From contig ARYC01001256.1 of the NCBI GenBank assembly GCA_000711775.1, positions 36,688-100,687 on the forward strand: 64,000 nucleotides of DNA. The letters run 5' to 3'. Positions 39,259-51,843 of the stretch are shown here, piece by piece. Numbering within the stretch: the stretch's first letter is position 1; each line of letters begins with the position of its first letter. Position numbers and translations under genes: made by a program. The notes beneath the pieces were generated by a model. The model was not told the origin of the DNA and searched no databases. It saw only the letters and a list, made by a program, of their open reading frames with translations. Source of the DNA: Oxytricha trifallax. Taxonomy: Eukaryota; Ciliophora; Spirotrichea; Sporadotrichida; Oxytrichidae.

Positions 39259-40022
39259 TTTATATATAAGTTTTAAAAATAAATTATTATCTAACAATTT
39301 ATTATCATTTTATTGAAAGATTTGTTTAAAAAAAGCAAAAAATAAACACTAAATATTTAATTGATAAAATAAAAGCTTTAATTTTTCATAGATAATATAA
39401 TTTCTAATTTTATTTGCCCTTCTTGAGCTTTAATTTTTTTTAGATTAATAATATTTCATAATATATAGTATTAACTGTATTTTAGGTTTTAAAATTATTT
39501 ACTAATATGTTTATAATAAATAGCAAGAATATATTGTAACTCCTCTCATTTGTAATAATATAAAAATTCTAAGTTGGTTATTATTTTGAAATTTAAGTAT
39601 TTTTTGGTGAAGGTAATTTTATATTTTTATTAAGTCCAGTCCCAATAATTTTAATAAACTAATGAATGGTTGAAATTGATAAATTTATAATCAATTTCTT
39701 ATCATTAATAACAAAAATATTAATTCAAATAAATTTAAATAAAATTAACAATTTGATGTTATATATTTATAAAAATAATAAAAATAATGCAGAAGTACAT
39801 GATAAAATTTACGATAAAATATTGAGTAATTTACTTTTAAATTTGTGAGATGTAGAATATTGAAAGAAATTAAATAAGTGTTTATCAAAAGTATTTATAG
39901 TTAAATTAATTATATATCTTATTAATATAATTTCTGTTCATAATTGTTTTAAAAGGGTCATTATATGAATTCAAATGAGTAAAGTAAATTAAAAAAAAAT
40001 TGTTTTTCAATTAATTATTAAA
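39259..40022. other. AT-rich intergenic stretch
   Basis: No coding island, inverted repeat or motif was recognised; frames here are Ile/Asn/Lys-rich as expected of AT-rich DNA. Confidence 0.5.
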
Positions 40023-40848
40023 TCACTTAACTTAGTTATTTTGAAGTCTGATCAGTACTGATAGGGTCACTTAGATACTAAAAAATTTATAAATAATTAA
40101 AATATTTTAAAAAATGAATTGATTTTTATATATACAATTAAATACTGATACGGATTTCACTTATTGAAAGTTGTCAGCTAGTCTATTTATCGCATTTTCT
40201 ATTCTGTCTCCAAATTTAGCAATCTCATTCTTAAGTTCCACTCGCATGCTCCCAATTTGATCTGCCAAACCATCTACTGAGTATTATAGAGTTGCCATGG
40301 TTGCTTTTCTGTATCGAGAATCATTGATAGGTCTTTAAATTCTTGGAATTTAATTTTAGAGAACAGGATTGTTTTAAGCAGGACGCTGAATGTTCTAAAC
40401 TCGAGGCTGACTGCTCCTGGCAAGAGGTTTTGGGTTGTTCTAGGAAAAAATTTTTGGGTTGGTCCTAGCTGGAAGTTAAATATTCTTTTTAGAAGGTGCC
40501 AAATAGAGATTTTTATTTCTGGGAGCTTTAATGCTTTTTGAATGGGTTTAAATGCTGTCACTAATAAATAATAATAATAATTTTTGTATTTAAAATTGAA
40601 TTACTTAACTTAATATTAATTAATTTATAAATATCTATATTTGGAAATTTAAATAAAAATTAAGCATAAACTTATTGAAATATTAATCAATTTCTAATTT
40701 GTAAATAATCATTTATTATATATTTATAATATATACATTTACAATTTATTATATTTATGCTGTCATCTTGAAATTGCTACAGTTCTCCACCAGCAACTTT
40801 GGTCTTCACTTACAATAAAATTTTTATGGAGACTGCAACCTTGAACAT
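40023..40848 (-). CDS. Pro/Gln/Asn-rich protein with C-terminal coiled coil
   Basis: Start ATG 40848 (MFKVAVSIKILL). With two IESs removed the frame is continuous to TGA 40023-40025: 826 bp minus 205 and 90 leaves exactly 177 codons. The middle is basic and Pro/Gln/Asn-rich (NPKPLARSSQPRVQNIQRP). The C-terminal third is a coiled coil (VDGLADQIGSMRVELKNEI, then KFGDRIENAINRLADNF) resembling the small coiled-coil proteins at 56-60 kb. It lies downstream of the SAXO-like gene on the same strand. It could instead be that gene's 3' continuation, because the SAXO-like gene has no clear stop; I favour a separate gene because of its own ATG. Confidence 0.65.
40074..40163 (-). other. IES, 90 bp, pointer TAAGTGA
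   Basis: TAAGTGA (plus strand TCACTTA) occurs at 40157-40163 and 40067-40073. Removing one copy plus the interval joins NFQQV to TLSVLIRLQNN in frame. Confidence 0.7.
40561..40765 (-). other. IES, 205 bp, pointer TGACAGCAT
   Basis: The 9-bp repeat TGACAGCAT (plus strand ATGCTGTCA) lies at 40757-40765 and 40552-40560. Excision joins GGELQQFQDDSI to QTHSKSIKAPRNK without a frame change. Confidence 0.85.
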
Positions 40849-41274
40849 TTTATTAAGAAAAAAGAAACGTAAATTAAAAATTTAAATTTTAAATATAAAT
40901 TATAAATATAAAGTATTATATGTATAATAAATTTAAATTATAAAAATTGTAATTGTGCGATTCGTTTATTAATAATTTTAAATTTAAAATTAAATTACTA
41001 TTAATTGCTTCTTATAATTTAATTAATTTAAATATAAATTAAAATAATTGAATTATATAAAATTATTTTAAAATGTTCATAAATATTATCAAAAAATAAT
41101 GTTTAAAATATCATTTATCTGTTTTTATCGTTTTTCTTATTACATATTAACAATTTCAATTCTTAATTAACAAATTTCAAATTTTCCTAATCATAAGATA
41201 TAATAATAGAATATAGGTAGAAATAAATATAAGGATATTTATAATGAATTATAATTATATTATTAAATAGATAG

Positions 41275-43749
41275 GGCATGTAATCGACAGCAGGTGGCTT
41301 ATAGTTTTCGTAAGCTTAAAATTCTCTCTTATTGAGTGTTTGGAAATGCGCTGGATTTGCGTGAGTTCTCACTGCCTCTACATTTGATAACATATAATTA
41401 ATTAAAGAGAATTATACCCTATAATAGACATTCGTTTAAAGAAGAGTATAGTGTTTTATAGTGTATAACTAACATGAAATTAATAAAAAAATTAATGCAA
41501 TTTGGCTTTGATGTTTAAGGTCTCTGAGTAATCTTAAAAGGTTAGTAGTCTTTTTATTTTGTTGTTTCGTAATCTAATTTTTGGGGTTGGAAACCTCCCA
41601 GTTTCAAATGTGATGAGGATCGAGCCATTATGTTTACTTAAGCTGACTCAGGTCTTGAGTTATTCCCACTCTACCCATCTTTTTACAATTAAAAGAATTA
41701 TGAATAAAGTATATTTTTAATCATTAATATACCATCTCTAGAGCTCTAGAAATTTTATTGATATATAGATTATCCCTTGAATGGTAATTAGTAGACAGGG
41801 TATTGAGGAGTTTTCTCGATTAATTGATTTGACTCGCCCCAGTTTTGATATTGAGATTTATATATTGAACCCTCTATAAACGGTACGTTTTATTATGGAG
41901 CTTTCACCATTTTACCTGTCTATGGAATATTACTAGAATAATATGATTGTAAACTTTGCCAATAAACTATTTCTTTTTTGTTTTTAATTTAAACTTAAAA
42001 TTTTAGTCATTTATATCAGTAAATAGCAATTTGAATTAAAAAGACTCTATAATATTACTGTTTAATTTCCCCAACCTATAATAACACTAAATGGCTAGAA
42101 ATCAACTCTTGTAGTAGTTTTCATATCCATATCATGAGGGTTTATAATTTTATGTTCCTTCTCTAAATTGAAGGCCATCTTCCTGTGTTCCTTGTCTTTG
42201 ACATGCGATCCCTCTAAGCCACTCGATTTATTGAAATCTTTTCTGTAATTGGTAATTATGCTGTTGGGGTAGGGGTACTTCACGAATCTGTCTGTCACTC
42301 TATGCTGGCCTTTTAAAGGTTGTTACTATGATGAAGTATTTTGACTTTGATTGTGGTTTAAGGAAGAGTAATATAAAAAGAGAAATAAGATATTAACTTT
42401 AATCTTAATACTAAGTATAATTGATGTAATTTTATGAATAAATTAAGATGCAGTGAATTAAGCAAGGTACTTATTGTTTGAACTTTGAGTTTAATCATGT
42501 GAGTTATTATTATAAAACCCAGTAGAGTGTGTATTGTACTACGATGCAGAATTCATCAATTGGTTTCTTTACTTCCCAGTTTCATCTATAAAAATAAGTA
42601 AAATTATATAAAAACATCATATTTTAAACTTACAAGGAACTGCTATATCTGAGTATTGATGTTATTTCTCAGCTCTATCAATAACCTTTGATACTTTTTC
42701 GGTTTATTTTTATGTTGAATTTATGGTGTTTTTGTTATTTTTAAAAGCTGAGGTTAATTTGTGATTGTCTATGCTCTATCGCTTTTTATCGTGACTTGCC
42801 ATAATAAAATTAAGGTTTCATTATAAGTATTAGAATTAATTTTATTAATTTTATATATAAAATTATTTTTACTTGTTTTTGCAGCTGAACCTCTTTTATC
42901 CCGCTAACTAGAGTGACTATAACAAATTAAGTTGATAATTTATCTTTATTTAATTCAAATTTTAATGAGTGAAATCGGCAAGATGTATCGCCATTTATAA
43001 AAAAAAGATAGATCTACTTACTAGTTCTTGAGTTCATAAGGGTCATTTGATTATTGTTTTTTACTGGAAGAGTTCAATTGCTGTTTATCTTAGCTCAATC
43101 TTGTCATTGATTGGTAATTACTATGATATTTATTTTGCTGATTTTTATGTTAATCATAGTACCACTGAAAACATTTTAAAACACAGTTAAGATCTCTATA
43201 ATAATAGTAATAATAATTACCCAATTATATGAAGTACTATTTTTAAAATAAAACTTAACAATAATGCTAAGTCTTTCTGGACTATAGTAACTTGGCAGGG
43301 GGGATTTGGCTTGGAGAGTTGAGTATTTAATTGTAGATTTCGGTTTCAGGGGGAGCTTGAAATCTTGACTTACTTTGCCCCACAGCTTTCAGCGACATCA
43401 TGCTATTGCCACCATTATTCAAATTTTGATTGTGCTTGTACCTACTATTACTTATTATCTATAATTAACGATTAGAAATCATACAATAAATAAATCCCTC
43501 CTTTTAAGAATGAATAAATTACTGCATTTATATGAATAAATTTCTCCGTTTATCTTTGATTTAAGAAAAAGAAATCTAATAAAATTATTTACTATTCTTC
43601 TTGTCACTTGGATTGTTGAAATCTTGTGAATAAGTGCTCTTGAAATAGTTATCTTTCTAAGGCGAATCTCTGTCGTTCTTTACTTGAGGGTGTAGGGTAA
43701 CTTTTTTACCATTAGAGTAAAAATTCTGACTTGATTGAGAGTGTCTCAT
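41275..43749 (-). CDS. SAXO/MAP6-like axonemal microtubule-binding protein (3' end unresolved)
   Basis: The start at 43749 opens a Ser/Asn/Gln-rich N-terminal half (MRHSQSSQNFYSNGKKV). The C-terminal half has repeated motifs typical of the Mn modules of SAXO/STOP proteins: MKTTTRVDFQPF, VPFIEGSIYKSQYQNWG, LDYETTKQKDYQPFK followed by RPQTSKP, and TLNKREFQAYENYKPPAVD. In that family such modules bind and stabilise ciliary or cortical microtubules. Five IESs with exact pointers (listed separately) and two GT-AG introns (42586-42633, 48 nt; 42917-43021, 105 nt) were resolved, and a short AGT pointer near 42080-41970 joins DFQPFS to LQSYYSSN. After VDYMP near 41275 the next segment was not identified. 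No TGA occurs inside the assembled coding sequence. It is divergent from the giant gene starting at 43995. Confidence 0.78.
41387..41504 (-). other. IES, 118 bp, pointer CAAAT
   Basis: CAAAT lies at 41500-41504 and 41382-41386 (minus strand). Removal joins QTSKPN to VEAVRTHANPAHF in frame. Confidence 0.7.
41681..41737 (-). other. IES, 57 bp, pointer AGATGG
   Basis: AGATGG lies at 41732-41737 and 41675-41680 (minus strand). Removal gives SSRDGQSGNNSRP. The interval is itself open in frame, so the excision is inferred from the pointer only. Confidence 0.55.
42351..42488 (-). other. IES, 138 bp, pointer TCAAAGT
   Basis: TCAAAGT lies at 42482-42488 and 42344-42350 (minus strand). Excision joins NNNSHDQT to QSQNTSSQQQPLKG in frame. 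Confidence 0.75.
42799..42875 (-). other. IES, 77 bp, pointer CAAGT
   Basis: CAAGT lies at 42871-42875 and 42794-42798 (minus strand). Excision joins RGSAAKTS to HDKKRQSIDNHK. Confidence 0.7.
43450..43596 (-). other. IES, 147 bp, pointer AATAGTA
   Basis: AATAGTA lies at 43590-43596 and 43443-43449 (minus strand). Excision joins NNPSDKKNS to RYKHNQNLNNGG in frame. Confidence 0.78.
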
Positions 43750-43994
43750 TTTTGTTAATATAGCTGAAGTTTTAATTAAATTATAAAATTAAAATTAAAT
43801 TATTTTATTTTAACTCCCTCCTTCGAAGTTATTTGGAGTCACTCAAACTGTATATAGATATAGTTTATACCTAGTTTATGATAAAATTTGCATGTTTTAT
43901 TTTGAGTAAACTCTAAAAAAAATATAGAATTTTTTAAGTCAAATTCAAATTGTAAGATTTATATAATTAAATTTAAATTAAATTGCTATTTTTA

Positions 43995-46900
43995 ATGGGA
44001 ACAGAACAATCAAGAGACTAGTAAAATGAAAATGTTTAGGAGAACTATTGGCAGAGAGATGTAAACTTGTGCTACGACCAGTAATATAATGCTAATCTTT
44101 CAGCACCTCCATTCTAAAATAAAAGTAGATCAAACTGCTAAGGTTTTCAGAATTATTCATCTTACAAAGATAGGAAATTAATTTCTTTTTATACAAAGAT
44201 AATATTTTTCATATGATAATTCTGAGAAGTAATCTCTTTGACAAGTAGATAATTTTATAATATTATTAAACCACTTGAAAATATTGGCAATCAGAATATG
44301 AAAGAACGCGGAAAATCTTAAGAAAGATATCTGAGTCACTAAGAGAACAATAACAAAAATGAAGTGAGTTTACAAGATCTTCCAAAGATTTTGCCCCAAT
44401 CAAGTTCATGTGAAGGATTTCAACATACAAATTAACTTTATCATGGAAAAAGTTAATTAAGTTAAGAAAATAACTACCACTAATTAGATCATCAAATGGA
44501 TAATTCTAACTTTACTTCAAATTCCTCAAATTTGAATTCAAATTCAAATTCTACAAAGATTCACTTTAAACAAAACTAAGATCGCCTGAAAATCTTTTCC
44601 ATGCAAACCAATAATAACTTATCAAGCGGCAGAGTATCTATGGAACATGACAATATTCAATTTAACATTCAAAACACTATGGAAAATGAATTCTTAAATT
44701 CATAAGGCTATAGGTATGAACAGTAGATTAACTCACGTTAGACAAGTATTATGGATTTAATTGATACACCAATAATTTCATAAAAATTCACGGATTAATC
44801 ATAAGGATTTCAACATTTTTAAAGTCTGAATAAACCTTTAAACTTGCAAAAATGGCCAGTTTAAAATAAGGTTGAAAGTAGGGGATCTGACATGTGCATG
44901 AGATTGGACAGAGAAAAGCTTTAAGTTAATCAACATGATCATCTGGAGGTGGGTTAATAAAGATTGTATGGACATGATGATGGAAACAGTCGAAATTTGG
45001 ATTAATTTAGGACTTAAAACCTTTAATTTTCAAGTGGCTTAAGTCCAAATTAAGATTACTCTGTCGGGGAAACTAATGTACAGTAATTTACATAATCAAG
45101 AAAGCAATTTGATAATCAACCTCAACTCAATGTATCTGAGTAATCTCAATCTGCAAATCTGATTGATGAGTCCTCTTTTCTGAAATCAGTTGATGAAAGC
45201 ACTGAACAAAGTCAGTTTTTATTTAGTCCAGAGCCTAAAGAGAGCTTAATCGAGTTGTTTTCCAAAAATAATCTAAAATCCTAACAAATTCTATAGAAAG
45301 TCCAAAATCACCCAGTAAAAGGTGTATACAATCCTGGAATTGTCAATCAATTTATCTCAAGCAGAGGTAAGAAGAGAAAGATCCAAGAAATTAGTTTTAA
45401 TCGAATTTGATAAGAAGTATAAATTTTATAAAACTTATTGTGAAATCTCATGTGTAGACCTTACTGAGAGTTCTGAGACCAATCAAAACTAGTTTGACTC
45501 TTAGTTTCAAGATTTAATTGACAATCCAGAGAATTTATTAACTTCTGAAAATTATGACAAAGTTCTTAATCCCCTTTCTACTCTATTTCTAGGCAATTCT
45601 GGAGTCTAAGCCCCAAAAAGAAATACTCCTACTAAAGTTATGAATCCTTTTACATTGTAGAATCTTAAACTAATAAACCAAAACCGTTTTAAGAGAATCA
45701 AATTCAATAATGATGTCCAGATAAATCTTTATGAAAAAGTTACTCCAGAGAAACCTTAATGGGTCAAAGATAGAGACAATCTAGTTTTAATGAATCCATT
45801 TGACATTTATCAAAAAGAGCTTGAGGAGGAAAAGCTTGCTTAAATAGCTAGAAATACCTTCAAGAGTGTTCATGGATTTTATGGTAATCAAAATTTACAA
45901 GAAAGTATGAGCAGCAGGTTTAGAAAAAATGAATATGAATATCCATGGAGATTCAATCAAAAAGTTGCAGAGTAAGATTCTGTAGCATAAAATGCCAGTT
46001 AAGCTCAAGCAAGTAATAGCTTTATTGAAACTTAAGGACGATTCTTGTTCAAGTAGCAATAAACCAATGAAAATTAAAAATTTAGTCATCCTTAAAGCGG
46101 CAATACTATTCCTCAAGTTGACAAAGATAGATCTGTAATTCTCGATTCTTAGAGTGATGAGTATAATTAAATGATTGACAAGTTTAATCAAGCTCATATC
46201 TCAGATCCATCCACTGCCCCTTATGATTAAACAATTTCACCCTCAGTTTCTAAGTCTTCTCCTTAGCCTAAAATATCAATTAGTGGAGATCACTAATAAC
46301 CTTGCTAAGATATTTTCTCTGAAAATTTGGACTGTGCTAAGAATGTTGAATTCTAAGAAATAATTAGAGGGTTTTTGGATGAAGATTTTCTTAGAGATAT
46401 CTCAAAGGTTGATGACTCACAAGTAAATATTTAGGAACAGCAGGTGCAATAAGAAAATCATATGCATTACTCTGAATCTGATGTTTAAATGGAGTGATGA
46501 AAATATTGTGAATTTAGTGACGAAATTCATTTATATTAAAATTGATAATCAGAAAAAATTTAAAATGACTAACTTAGTGTTGAAATTGGTAAACCATTAA
46601 TGAAATTAGCCATTTACTGTATTGATAAAAAAGATTAATATAAACTTGCTAAATAATTTCTAAATTTTTAACTTATAATTTCTCTTTTATATTTATTTAT
46701 ATATCATAAGATTCATTCATATAGTTTGTCTAATGATATTAGTATAAAAAAGAAAACATTATGCAAAATTTATAATTAATATTTTTATTATTTTAAATCT
46801 AAAGGAGAGTAGCATAAATTTATCAATAACTATTAAATATTAAATTTTAATTTTATTTTAGTACCCTTCTAAATGCAATCATAAAATTCAAATCATTCCC

Positions 46901-49900
46901 AAACACAGAGTGGTAAAACTACCCCAGACAGTCGACCTCCCCCATCGCTTCTTCAGTTTCAAAGTCCATTCTAAACCTCAAACCTCTCTGGCCATCAAGA
47001 TACAAACGTAAGCAAGCAATCGAATGGCGATAGCATAACTTCAAAGTCTAAGATCTAAACTCAGTTTGTATCGCCAGGTAATATGACGCTAAATCAACAA
47101 GATATGCAAAAGGATATGCATTTTGATTTTTCAAATGATACTAATCTCACAAAGATACCTTCAAAAAATCCATTTGACCGACAAAACTTCCCATCCAAGA
47201 ACTTAGTGCATGACTTTTATCAAACTACTACTTCTAATGTACAATTGTACAATGCTAACTCTATTGATGATAGAGAAGCCACAGCATTGTCTAATAAGTA
47301 GCATATGGGTTTTGAGACTTCAGAAAGAGATTAAATGAAAACAGAAAATCAAAGAAATCTGACTAATTCTCAAAATTAAAGAATAGCCAGTCCTTCACCA
47401 TAGTTTAACTAGCAAGCATCTTCAGCTAAGAAACCTCAATTTAAGTTCGTTATACAAGGCTCACCTACTCAGAAGAATAGTCTAGCTTGCAAAAATCTTG
47501 CTTTACATTCTAATCATTCACAGATGAGAAGCTAATTTTCAGCCTAAGTCAACAAAGCACATAATGCACACAACGATGTTTAGTATAATCAGGAAGATAT
47601 TTCTTTATAAGAAAGATCTTCGCATACCATTCAAAATTAAAGACTACAGAAGTCTGAGGAATTAATGCTTCTATCTTAACATCATAAACAAAAGGAAGAG
47701 TTATTGCAAAAGAGACTTAATCTGGTAGACTTATATGATGAGTACATAGATGATAAGAAAAGCTAAGCTATCTTAAATTCATAATAAGTGGAGACCATGA
47801 ATGCTTAAGGAAAATCTGCAAAAGATCTGAAATTTAATCATTAAAGACCTCTAAATGAATCAAAAGAACACCTTAAATCTTCTAAGAATGTAAAAGGTCA
47901 CTAGTTATATTATATTAATTCACAGGTTCTCTGAGTAGCTTCAATTCGATAATGAAGAGTTTCAATCGACTGATGAAGTTGTGAACTTAAACCAAGATTC
48001 CGATTAAAACATTCAGACTGTTATTTAAAACTTACTTCATGACATGCAGCCTTCTAATTCAATTACAAATCAATCATTTAGTCCTCACTCACAGTAAAAC
48101 GTACTTTCTCAAAGAAACAACCTTGCAAGCACCTAACATTAAACTTTTATCAAATCTCAGGCCTTGGATATTGTAGAGGAAGAACTTATGAGTGACTCCA
48201 GCTCAAACCGTATCTCCTTGAATTTGGATTCGAGAAGTAGCACCTCCACTGTAAATTCTCTTTCAGAAAGAAATGGTAAAAGTCAATAGTCTAGTAGCAG
48301 CTCCTCTACTGATTAATCAAAAGTTAATATTCTTGTTACTACTCATCCTACTAAAGAGACTAGAAATGATTCAAATCGTCTTAGAGTCATTCATTAAGAT
48401 AAGATCAGCAAGAAAGATGGTTAAAGTTTATAAATTAAGTTTCTATATTTATAAAAAAAAGATGCTGCTTCTTTAAATTCTTAGTCTAGCAAGAAACGAA
48501 AGATTGATGAGGTTTCTAACTGCTCTCGACTATATTAATACTAAAAATATATATTTTATGCTCTGGTGAAAACCATTATGAAGAATTGGATAAAGCAGTT
48601 AACGATTTCAAAAGACTAAAGCTCTCACCTAGTCTCACAGATAATATATCTCAATCAATAAATTAAGAGATCATGACAATTTAGCCTCAATCCCCTTTTG
48701 TACAGATAAAAGACGTCATTCAAATGTGAAGTTTTGAGAAGGATCCTGTCCATGGTCTCAAATCAGCCTAGAAAGAAATTCTTCTTCAATCATAGCAAGA
48801 AAATGTGAAAAGTATAAGATAGAACTCTAATTAAAGGAACATCATGAAAGCCAACATCCCCAAACACAGAGATAACTCTACAGACACCTTGAAAAGCTGC
48901 TTTAAAAAGCAAAACATAGTAGAATAATACGAGGAAGAAGAAAAAGCTGAGATTACTGTTCAAATGGAAGGATTATCTTATAATCAATATAACACTCAAG
49001 ATCCAGTCACTAAACCAGGAAATATGAATGAAATTGCTTATCATCAAGAGCTCTTGTTAAACTTAAGTGATGAGGCAGTACACTTGGATGATGACTCAGA
49101 CTACCAGAAAGATGTTGATGAATATTCTTAAATTGGAATTCTAGGTGCTGATGTCAATATTCTTGAGGCTGAAGAAGAGATATTTACTGAAAAAGTTGAT
49201 GAGATACTTGAGTTTATTGCAAATGACCTCCAAAAGTTTAATATTTAAAAATAAATATAGAATTTTTTAGACAACAAATTTTAAACAAGTTTGACTTTGA
49301 AAATTTCCAGTTAGATAAACCAAGAGATAACAACGAGGAAGAGAAGTTTAAATATTGCATGTTAAAGTTATTATTTTATATAGTTTTAAAAGCTGACTGA
49401 ACAAATCATTCCATCAATCTTGGCTTTAGATTTATCTGAGAATCCAGACGATGAGTTAGAATGTTAGGAGTCTGGCAATGAATGCATATATTACAAAGAT
49501 CTAGAATCGGACCCAAACTTTGGATTTGAACTTTTAGCTAGATACAGAATCAATTAGATACTTGCTTCAAATCTAAACAATTCAGTTGACTTTGTATCTG
49601 ACGACGATGAGGAAAATTTCACTTTTGGTCCTAAAGCTACACAAGGATCTTCTGATGAATTCGATGCTGAACCATCTAATCATATTGAAATATCTAAAAG
49701 ACTGTGTACTTAAGATTCGCTTGCTCAAGAACAGTAAAGTGCCACTATGTATAACCACGAGAGAGATTAATATTTCAGCATGAACCCCTACTAACATTGT
49801 AATTCCTCTGGCTTCCTACCATCTACACTTTACAAGAAAAAGTAATATGTGCCTGATTACTAGAATATTGCATCACTGGATGATGATTCTACTGCTTTTG

Positions 49901-49995
49901 AGGATTAATTTAGTGGTGGATTTAGGAACTTTAACGAGGCAGACATACAGTCATTTATGATGCTTATCCCTAAAGCTACTCCCTAGAAAATTTGA
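43995..49995 (+). CDS. Giant Asn/Gln/Ser-rich disordered protein
   Basis: Start ATG 43995 (MGTEQSRDQQNENVQENYW) to TGA 49993-49995; about 1,770-1,800 residues once interruptions are removed. No domain was recognised. Most of it is low-complexity Asn, Gln, Ser, Asp and Lys, with the Gln largely from TAA/TAG. More structured stretches include LVLMNPFDIYQKELEEEK (about 45800), EELLQKRLNLVDLYDEY (about 47730) and acidic segments near the C-terminus (NSVDFVSDDDEENFTF). Introns: 45367-45394 (28 nt), 47904-47925 (22 nt), 48700-48741 (42 nt), 49236-49270 (35 nt). IESs: 46486-46869, 48521-48558, 49364-49388; another interruption near 44172-44270 is not resolved. TGA codons that look internal (for example 48726) fall within introns or IESs. 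A scaffold, regulatory or RNA-binding role is possible but unproven. Confidence 0.75.
46486..46869 (+). other. IES, 384 bp, pointer TAAATG
   Basis: TAAATG occurs at 46486-46491 and 46870-46875. Removal joins HYSESDVQM to QSQNSNHSQTQSG in frame and eliminates three TGA codons, making one gene out of what look like two. Confidence 0.8.
48521..48558 (+). other. IES, 38 bp, pointer TGCTCT
   Basis: TGCTCT at 48521-48526 and 48559-48564. Excision joins RKIDEVSNCS to GENHYEELDKAVND in frame. Confidence 0.78.
49364..49388 (+). other. Very short IES, about 25 bp, pointer AAAG
   Basis: AAAG at 49364-49367 and 49389-49392. Removal joins EEEKFKYCMLK to LTEQIIPSILALDL and restores frame. The pointer is short, so the exact boundary is tentative. 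Confidence 0.55.
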
Positions 49996-50169
49996 AATTT
50001 ATATGATGATATATTTGATCCATTTTATTGATAATTTGTTATAATTGAAATAATTTATAATATAAATTCAACTCTTTCGAGAAAAAAATTTCAAAGAATT
50101 AATTACAAGAATTGTAATCAATTTGATAATGAAAATTCAGAAAAACTAGAGTCTCCGTTTTGATTTAAA

Positions 50170-51664
50170 AATATACAAATTTCATATACTATTTTGCATT
50201 TATTATGATTTAAATGTAATTCATTTTATAAATTTGATTGATGCCCAAATCATCATCATCATCATCTTGCATTTCATTTTTAATATCAATCATCTCCATA
50301 TCTTCATCAACATCTTCTATTTTATTCACTTCAGCATCAGTGATATTTCTCTCTTTATCCTGATTTTACCCCTCATTTCTCTTGTTTTTACCACTTCCAC
50401 TCTGTTTATACTTGTCTTTACCATCATCATCACCATCTCTGTCTTAGTTTTTTAAGACTCCCTCCTCCTTGGTGACTTCAAGTCCGTATCGATTCTTGAA
50501 CTTATCCAGCCATCCCTTACTCGCATAGAACTCCTCGGGGTACTCACTGAGCTCCTTGGCCTTACTTTTGAGTTTTTTAGCACTAACGACTTCTCCTCTG
50601 CTCTTTTATTCAATAAACCATTTATATAGCTTCCCCTCCATGACTGGGTCTTTGGTCTTCCTGCCACCTCCCTTTTTTCTCTCGTGGCCCACCTTCAACC
50701 AGCGCTTCAGCGACTTGACTGGGACACCAAATTTATCAGCAACTTGCTTCAGAGGGAGTGATTGAGCCAGGAGGATAGCTTGGTGTTTCTGATTAGCATC
50801 CAGCATTTTATAGGTTTTTTATTGATTATTTATTACATTGCTATTATTGCTGCTTTAGTTGCTATTCTAGTTGTTTTAAACATACTACTTCTATTCTTGC
50901 TAGATCTTGTGAATATTTTGGCTTTATTAATGCTGATTCTAGTTGCTATTGTTGCTACTTTTCTTGTTAATATTAATCTGAGAGTTTAATCTTGAGTCAA
51001 GCTGATGCTACTGATATTTCTATTAAATTTATTACTGTGAGTACAGTTTCTCTCTACTAATATCCCTCTAATATTAAATCGCCTGTTTTTATAGAATTGC
51101 TTATTATTCCATGTATTGTTAATAATGACTCTAAGGGATGTTAATTTACTACTATACTGCATCAGATTTTTATACATTAGGATAATGTGATTAAGTTTTC
51201 ATATGATTTTAATTTTAATCATTAAATTCGAAATTTTAAAGTGAAATTTATTGATTTGCTGTGGTTTTGAGATATTTAGGATGCTAAATCAATTCTTATT
51301 GTTCTTATGAATCATTGTTGATTTATTGAATATCGCCAAATCCACCATAAAGTTACTTGAAAAGCTTATTTTAATTGTCCCTATATACAAATATAAGATT
51401 TAATTTTAATTGATATCGATAAAAAATAAAGAATAAATAAGAAATATACATTGATTGTTAAATTTTCATAATAATTAAAACAGAAGTGATGATATATTTA
51501 ATCAAAATAATAATAAATTCTTACATTATTGACTGTAATTGTTTAATTTCTGAGTTGTATTTCCCTAATTTCAATTATATCATTTTTATCCTGGAGTGTA
51601 TAGAATCGTTTACCTGATCCACTTAAATCACAAATATCTGCTATTGCTACTACTCACAATTCAT
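50170..51664 (-). CDS. CENP-B/pogo-type DNA-binding protein with Gln-rich N-terminus
   Basis: From about 50806 leftwards a bipartite DNA-binding region is clear. A psq-type helix-turn-helix (LPLKQVADKFGVPVKSLKR) is followed by a basic link (KKGGGRKTKDP) and a second CENP-B/Tc5-type helical domain (LSEYPEEFYASKGWLDKFK). An acidic tail follows (AEVNKIEDVDEDMEMID, then a run of Asp). Upstream the same frame stays open without TGA through a Gln/Asn-rich region to about 51400. An N-terminal coiled-coil island starts at ATG 51664 (MNCEQQQQQIFVIQVDQ), joined by an interruption near 51420-51520. No DDE transposase domain follows, so this looks like a domesticated DNA-binding protein rather than a transposase. 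The stop was not found; the frame runs on antisense to the gene on its left, so 50170 is an estimate. Confidence 0.76.
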
Positions 51665-51843
51665 TGAACTTGAAATATCCAAAGATATATATATAATCTT
51701 ATTTATTCAAATAAGTATTATAGATTTCTAATTATTAGCAGAGTATATATTTTTTAATTGTTTAAGAAATATTATTAACAAATATATCAATCAATCACTT
51801 CCAAATAATTTGATATAAATCTATAAATATTATCATAATTATA

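Noticed and set aside
46874..47301. Separate gene starting at ATG 46873
   Set aside because: The TAAATG pointer pair joins it in frame to the upstream coding sequence, so it is part of the giant gene.
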